Shown piece after piece: positions 58,131 to 64,000 of a stretch of 64,000 nucleotides of DNA. Every line of letters starts with the position of its first letter. The first letter of the stretch is position 1. The stretch covers positions 18,971,548 to 19,035,547 of the forward strand of contig OZ007583.1 in NCBI GenBank assembly GCA_963931925.1. The letters run 5' to 3'. The notes under the pieces are model-generated. The model was not told the origin of the DNA, did not search any database, and saw only the letters and a program-made list of their open reading frames with translations. This DNA is from Onchidella celtica. Taxonomy: Eukaryota; Mollusca; Gastropoda; Systellommatophora; Onchidiidae. Made by a program: the position numbers and the translations under genes.

Positions 58131-60532
58131 AATAATCCCTAACGTCTCTTCCTTGGCAGAGCAGCATCGAGTTTACAGCAACTTATATTATAATTGACAT
58201 AGCCGTCTCCTTATCAAGCCTGTTTCATTCATTATCAATACAATATAACAAAAAAATAAATGCAAAAATTGTCTGAGCGAGATTTTTACGTAATTGTGTC
58301 CAGCCCTTGTTTCAGAATATATATAAAAAATTTTATTGCTGATTTGAATACTTAGATGGCCACTGTCTTTAATTCCTTGTAAGGCCACATGATGGCAGTT
58401 GAGCATTTTTTTTACAGCAGGGGGATATGTTTCGCTACCAAGAGCTGAGCAATGCCTTGGTCGGTGCCGATACTGGGACTCTTGATATTGACTCTAGCCA
58501 GCTATCCTTTTTTACATTGTCCCTTGTGCGTCACAATATCATTTTGAATATCGATACTCCTTAGTATATGAGCGCCTAGTACGTTTCAAACTTGGAAAAT
58601 ACTGAGGGAGGCACAATTTTAGCTGGCGATGAATTAACTGACCAACTTGCAACGACCTCGGTACTGAAACTAATCGTTGGGGATTTCTTGAGACCACCAT
58701 TTACCACTTCGGTCAGAATGGACAGACCTCGCCGTGTTCGAAGTGATAAAAAAAGAATGTCAACGTACGACACAACCGTGAGTAAACTGCCTGACTGAGG
58801 CTGTGTTTGTCATGGTGGTGATAGAGACAGAAGATGACTGGCCACCTCATTTGCTAGCACTTACAGGCTACGTAGGTTTCAGGCAGTGTTTTCATCCTGA
58901 CAATGGCAAGAAGCGTCTCTCTGGAAGACATGCCATGTACCATAATGACAGTCTGTGGCAGAGCATTTGCTCAATTTTTTTTTTCATTGAAACGACCTAC
59001 ATAAACAAAAAAAACTGGCTCTAACGGGAAAACAGATTATTGTATCACTGGCCATGTGCTAAAACCGCACAGAGTGGGCATGTTAGAAGGGGAGGGGGAC
59101 AACTGCTTAGGTTGAAGTGCATTCCGTATCATAAATACGTTTCAGTTATAGTTATAAATAATTGAAATATTGTACTTCTACCTCCCTTCTCCAATAGCAA
59201 AAAATTATAAATTTCTCCCCAAAAAAGCGCCCCCGCCCCTTTCCCAACCCGCATACACACAGAATATTTGACAAAACAGAGTTGTCATCAACAGTTGTAA
59301 GAATACACTAGTGCGATTTCAAGATAGGGTAAGGAATATGGCGTCCTCCCGTGGGCCAGATACCGACAATGAATTTCTCAGTAAACGTGTTAATAGCATT
59401 TAAAGCGTCACCAAGAAAAATTAATATCCTCTCTAAAGACTTCATTCTCGTAATTAAAAACTCCTTCCATATCCCTCATTCGTGAAAAGGTGGAAGCGTG
59501 AACAACCAGCTGAAACAGTATTGATGGTACTTATTTCTCTACTGAAAACACGGTCCCGAGGTTCCGCAGGTCATCATCCTTGTTGCCTGTAGACATGTGC
59601 AATGGTGAACTATTCCAGACAAGGTGTCTGTTTCATCACTTCAGCAGTTAGTGCGCCTACCCGTCATGATGAGAATGTAGATGTTCTGCACATGTTTTTG
59701 GCAAATGTTTCAAGCTGATTTGAAAATCCTACTGCAAGGTCTGGCAAGGAAGTTACAGGCCTTGGTCAAGAGCTTCACCGCACATAATACCTACACAATA
59801 CATAATAATATCAAGATTGCTATATAGGATGACGCCTCTACAATCTCTCTATGTCGTTATAACCAACACTCATTCGGAATCTGCTCAGTTCAGCAAAGGT
59901 TTCTGATGCATCTGGAAAGAAAGTTCCATGTCTTTCCATATCTGAAGAAAAGAAATGTTCCTTTTATTTCGGAAGGCTGATGCAGTATCACAACGGCGGA
60001 GGGCATGAATGAAAAATACTTTGCATTTTGATGCTACAAAACCTCTTGCTTGATCATTTATAGATACATATCTTGTCTTGATTTGTCAACAGAGACTCAA
60101 AGTTGCTACAGTCGGGGGAGTTTAAGCCGGTAAAAAATGACACAGCAATAGTTGTCATGTCTGTGTGATTTGAAGGAATTCAGACAGTTGTAAAACGGGC
60201 GCATTCAATTGCAAGCGTCAGATGCACGAATGTTCTTTAATCAGCCTTTGCATATGTGCCAGGGGTGGTCTGCTTGACTATCTTGTTGTACACTGTTTTC
60301 ATTTCGTGCTAAACAGTGCCATTTTGTATGTTATCTATTCTGCTAGCCAGCAGAGGAAATAATTCTGATTTGTTGTCATTATTTTGTGAAATAAATGTGG
60401 ACAGCTCTTGGGCACCCCTCCAGTTGGTGTCACTTTACGTCTATTAATCCCCTTCTCTGTTTCTTGCATAGACCTTGAGACTGTCAGATTTATATTGATC
60501 AAACATTTTATCAACATGTGCATGTCTCTAAG

Positions 60533-60921
60533 AGAATCCAAGTTTTCATCAACAGATGTTTGAGGAAGCTACTTAAGATCAGATGGACAGACAAGGTCAG
60601 CAATGAAATTGTATGGAAAAGAACAAGACAGAACCCAGTCAGAGAGGAAATTGGTAGGAGGCGATGGAGATGGATCGGCCACACTCTCAGGAGGCCAGGA
60701 AACAGCATCACGAAGAAGGTATTGGACTGGAATCCCCAGGGCAAGAGATCAAGAGGAAGGCCGCGCGGAACGTGGAGAAGAGCCAGAGAAAATGATGTGC
60801 AACGAAGCGGAAAGACTTGGAATAATGTAAAGAGGCTGGCCCATGATAGAGAGGGATGGAAGGTGTTTGTTGGTGGCCTATACCCTGATCCAGGGTGAGA
60901 AAGGCAATGATGATGATGATG
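60533..60921 (+). mobile_element. Very short 5'-truncated LINE fragment
   Basis: The 389-bp insertion is flanked by TGCATGTCTCTAAG (60519-60532 and 60922-60935) and ends in an ATG-repeat tail. An open frame encodes the C-terminal RT tail: FINRCLRKLLKIRWTDKVSN, RWRWIGHTLRRPGNSITKK, WNPQGKRSRGRPRGTWRR, ending YPDPG and TGA near 60898. The same motif set occurs in the copy at 19792-20802. Confidence 0.88.
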
Positions 60922-60938
60922 ATGCATGTCTCTAAGCA

Positions 60939-61135
60939 GAGTCAAAATTGAGCAAAAAGAAAAGGTTGTATGTTGCGAAGCCCCGCGTGAGAAATAAAAC
61001 CCAAACAGTACAAAGCAAACTAAAGAGACGCGGGGCTTCGCAACATACAACCTTTTCTTTTTGCTCAATTTTGACTTTGCTTATAGCCCTGCTGCGACCC
61101 CACAGTTTTTCTGTGGTTTTTATGATATTTCGTGA
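60939..61135. repeat. 197-bp insertion with perfect 48-bp inverted repeat
   Basis: Arms 60940-60987 and 61027-61074 are exact reverse complements (GTCAAAATTGAGCAAAAAGA at the outer end, CCCCGCGT at the loop side), with a 39-nt loop. Outside the right arm is a second stem-loop, CCACAG-TTTTT-CTGTGG, near 61110-61126. The segment is bracketed by ATGTCTCTAAGCAG (60925-60938 and 61136-61149). It has no coding capacity. Confidence 0.85.
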
Positions 61136-61599
61136 ATGTCTCTAAGCAGGGACATCATTTTTTTTTTTGTCCGAAAAACTTATTTCTGAATACTCTTGTA
61201 ACGTGACATCTACTATGGCGAACGAAAACAGAACCATCTAAAATCAGTGTATTAGCTTATGGTTGTCATTTCTTGTTCTCTATGAACTCTGCACATATGT
61301 TGATAATGTCTGCTTTCTGAAATTCTATACATGTATAATTTTTAATTGTTGCTGATGGGTGTAAGGGATGGTTGTATTTGAAAAGTTCGTTCAAGTCGAA
61401 CTGGCGGATTCAGCACATAAGAAAAAGATCAGCAAAAAGTGCACACTCCTGCTTCAGGCTTTTCCGTCGTTGTTTGTCTTGGTTTTTGTTTTTTTTATTC
61501 TGCACTCCAACACCCTCAAAGACTGCAAAGTTATTTTCTTTATTTGATCATAAAAGAGTGAAAATATCAGATATTTCTGTAGAATAAAATAGTCAATTT

Positions 61600-61925
61600 C
61601 TGCGCCATATTTCTACATTGAGAAACAATCACAACGGTGGCCAGCTTGAATTTGGCAGCCATTTTGAATTTTTATTTGTCTCCAAAACAATATATATTGA
61701 AGATTTGTTCATTACAACATAACAATTACATATTTTGAGATGTAAATTGCATTTGAGACGGTCAATTTTATACACAAGACGCATTAGGTAGCCCATTTCC
61801 AATATGTGTCGGCCATCTTGAATTTTGGGCGCCATTTTGAAAATCTTTCATGGCCAACAAATTTTTCTTAAAATACCCCGTCTGGACAACATTTATTCCA
61901 AGTTTCATGCTTCTATCATATTTTC
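61600..61925 (-). repeat. Interspersed repeat, minus-strand copy with internal duplication
   Basis: The minus strand reads ATGATAGAAGCATGAAACTT, TTGTTGGCCATGAAA and CAAGATGGCCG, matching the copy near 58 kb. A second GCCATTTTGAATTTT-type block lies about 170 bp away (near 61660), suggesting two tandem diverged units. Confidence 0.6.
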
Positions 61926-63600
61926 AACGATTGTACCCAAAATTTAGACATATCAAGCACACTAGCCTAGCAATTAACATGAACAGCTGATAGTGCGTCG
62001 TCTCGGTATGCCCAAAACCGAGACGTTGGTTGATCCTGACGATGAAGAGCGCTCTCGCCTTTACTTTAGGGAGGGAATGTCTGTTCTCGCCCGATTCTGC
62101 AGTGGATGGACAATGCCTAGGCGAAAGATGAAAGGTGAAAAAAAAACACAAAACCTATTTTAAAACAAATGAACAAAGAAGAGAGACGTTTACATCATAT
62201 GTAAGCTTTTCACACTGACAGCAAAACGCTAAACATGAAATGTATCGAAGCTCTCCATAATCTCTCTGCTTGTCTAAAACAGAATTTTATATCGAAAACG
62301 TTCAAATGCTAAACTGGCGTTTTTCTTCTATGCTGCCAGGTGGATACTAGTTAAAACAGCCAAACTACATATCAAAACGGCCCAAAATAACAGGCCCACA
62401 GAGATGCCCATATTGATAAACCGAAGGTGCTGGGACAGTTTGAATAACGCACTATTCTACTTTCTTGAACCAGAAATTTGTTTGATTGATTCTTTTCTTC
62501 TCTTTTATTTTCCTTGTCAGCTTGTTTCAAAAGATGGGTGCTAGTTGCACCCTTTGAGGCAGGTTGTAGATTGAAACTTGATTACGGCGTGCAGGAGAGA
62601 TTTTTAGAAATTACGATGAGCGCTGAGAAAAGGTTTGTTCAGTCGGCTGTGAAAAGATTCTAAGCCAGTCACTTTACTAGCCAACATGTGAGGCGGAGGC
62701 ATACTGTCTTGGGTAATAGATGTATATGTGTTGAGCAAGTAATCGGTATAATCTGACACAGATTGTGTGATTTCAAGACCATGACAACATCTGGATATGT
62801 GAGCCTGTCTGCAAAAAGGTACAATAAGTCGGATTTTGGACTTCTGCTGTTTTTTATATATTCATATGGAGAAAGATCTTCTGAATTCAATGCTTTTTGA
62901 ATTTTTGAGATATCTTTATTAGTTTCTGAGATATTCCAATTTTTGTGACCCAAAGTGTCAGAAGTAAGTTTTGAGAAAAACGCATTTAAAGTTTTCCTTT
63001 TGTTTTCATTTCAGTTTTAGTGCTGCAAGGTTGTATAAAACCAAATAAATGGTTCTATGCCATTCTGTATTCATATCTACATGTGCTCTGTTTGTTTTGT
63101 CATCAAAACTGCAGAAATTTTCTCATGATAGATGTTTTCTTATAGTGTGTGCAAGGGTGCTACATAATACGTTATTTTCAACGTAACATTCTGCCTCCCA
63201 TGATTTAATTTTAACTAAATAATTAAGATAGAACTTCAAAAGTTTCAGCACATTTAAATGAAATAACAAACAAATTGATAAAATAAACAGTAATTGGTTA
63301 TCTTTATTTCTGTATTTTACAAGATTTTAAAAAAATCACCACAAATGGGAGAAAAAATTGACATGAAATAATTCTAGTTCAAGGCATAGGAAGAAACAAT
63401 ATTTTTAAAAAATCAACACTGCTTTCTTTAAATGACATACACAGGAAAGAAAAGAGAGAGAGTGAGAGACACAGAGAAAGAAAAGAACTGTAAACCTGAT
63501 TTTCTCAAGCTTAATGTTCTAATATTTATCAAGCATGACATGTTTTATTTGAAAAATCAATCTTTGTACATGGTCACTCGTTGTCACACAAAATTCAATG
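61926..63600. other. Non-coding stretch
   Basis: AT-rich sequence, no gene or repeat supported. It probably includes the 3' untranslated region of the partial gene at the right edge. Confidence 0.35.
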
Positions 63601-63625
63601 CAAAAGAAAGCAACAGAACGGATGC

Positions 63626-64000
63626 CTATGAGGACTTTTTACCTCTCCCCTTTCCTCTCCCTCTCATTCCACCTCTAACACCTGCATCACCACTTTCCAT
63701 CATTCCTCTTCCCCTTCCTCTTCCAAGTTTTAGTGCCTTAGGCTGGGGCTCAGTTTCAGTTTCTGACTCTGAAGATGACTCTGGTTCTCCTGGAAGAGGG
63801 CAAACTTCATCTTGGTGCTCTGGTGAAACAAAAGGCCTGATTTCCTTGTACAAGTACCACTTACGCTGGTTCAACAGGCCTTTTGTTTCACGGCGTGTAG
63901 GGAAAGCATTCTTATCCATAAGGACATTTGCCTTCAGAATGTTGACAGGAATAGGTTCACCTGTATGGATAAGTTCTTGAACCCTGACGTCACCAGAGTC
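63626..64000 (-). CDS. C-terminus of an unrecognised, multicopy-family protein (runs off the window)
   Basis: A 124-codon frame is open to the window edge, beginning DSGDVRVQELIHTGEPIPVN. It includes DKNAFPTRRETKGLL, WYLYKEIRPFVSPEHQDEV, a Ser/Glu-rich acidic linker (ESSSESETETE), and an Arg/Gly/Lys tail with RGRGKGRGKKSS before the stop at 63626. EIR-FVS----D-V-P and the basic tail are shared with the decayed DUF7869-like gene at 25831-26505, so this looks like a second, open copy of that family. The basic tail suggests nucleic-acid binding or nuclear targeting. Whether it is a host gene or part of a DNA element cannot be decided without sequence beyond 64000. Confidence 0.6.
   Translation of the reverse strand, partial: DSGDVRVQELIHTGEPIPVNILKANVLMDKNAFPTRRETKGLLNQRKWYLYKEIRPFVSPEHQDEVCPLPGEPESSSESETETEPQPKALKLGRGRGRGMMESGDAGVRGGMRGRGKGRGKKSS

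Larger units (their letters stand above)
56899..60518. other. Non-coding stretch
   Basis: No gene is supported. A C-run tract (57181-57219, CCCCACCCCCC type) could form a G-quadruplex on the minus strand. About 57990-58130 is an interspersed repeat copy. The remainder is AT-rich with short unrecognised frames. Confidence 0.4.

Overview
The window is eukaryotic and AT-rich, dominated by nested mobile elements, with little host coding sequence. Animal-type Helitron coding, a claudin-like gene with three phase-1 exons, Gmr1-type LTR elements and several LINE families suggest a marine invertebrate, most likely a mollusc. That is inference; no species marker was seen.

Left block (1-20.8 kb). A broken Ty3/gypsy-class element A (336-10191, minus strand) has 1.07-1.10 kb LTRs and carries a 2.17 kb Tc1/mariner-IS630 DNA transposon (1468-3633). 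Next is a rolling-circle Helitron (10408-17049) with a decayed Rep-helicase gene. A solo LTR (11160-12368) of an element-B-like family sits in it, at the junction of a partly duplicated Helitron 5' segment. A 5'-truncated LINE (19792-20802) with a 12-bp target duplication follows.

Middle block (21.7-32 kb). A host claudin/PMP22-like gene lies on the minus strand in three exons (31500-31698, 31024-31185, 21744-21937), encoding 184 residues. Its 9.1 kb second intron is largely a 58-bp minisatellite, about 21 plus 30 units. Every unit, read in the sense direction, repeats the exon 2 splice-donor sequence. Two DNA elements split the array: a 4.5 kb element X (24040-28584) carrying a decayed DUF7869-like gene, and a 649-bp MULE-like MITE (28599-29247) only 14 bp away.

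Right block (35.8-56.7 kb). LTR element C (35818-53062, plus strand, duplication GACGC) is split by an intact-looking element B (41713-50038, minus strand, duplication GCGTG). A, B and C all have the domain order gag-protease-integrase-reverse transcriptase-RNase H, the Gmr1-type order with integrase before RT. Beside C, 36 bp of host sequence away, is a 2.98 kb LINE with a long open frame (53117-56093). A THAP-type zinc-finger first exon lies just beyond (56325-56685).

Tail (56.9-64 kb). This is mostly non-coding. It holds two inverted copies of an interspersed repeat, and a short LINE fragment plus a 197-bp insertion with a perfect 48-bp inverted repeat, both bracketed by three copies of one target sequence. 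At the right edge is the C-terminus of a protein related to the decayed gene inside X.
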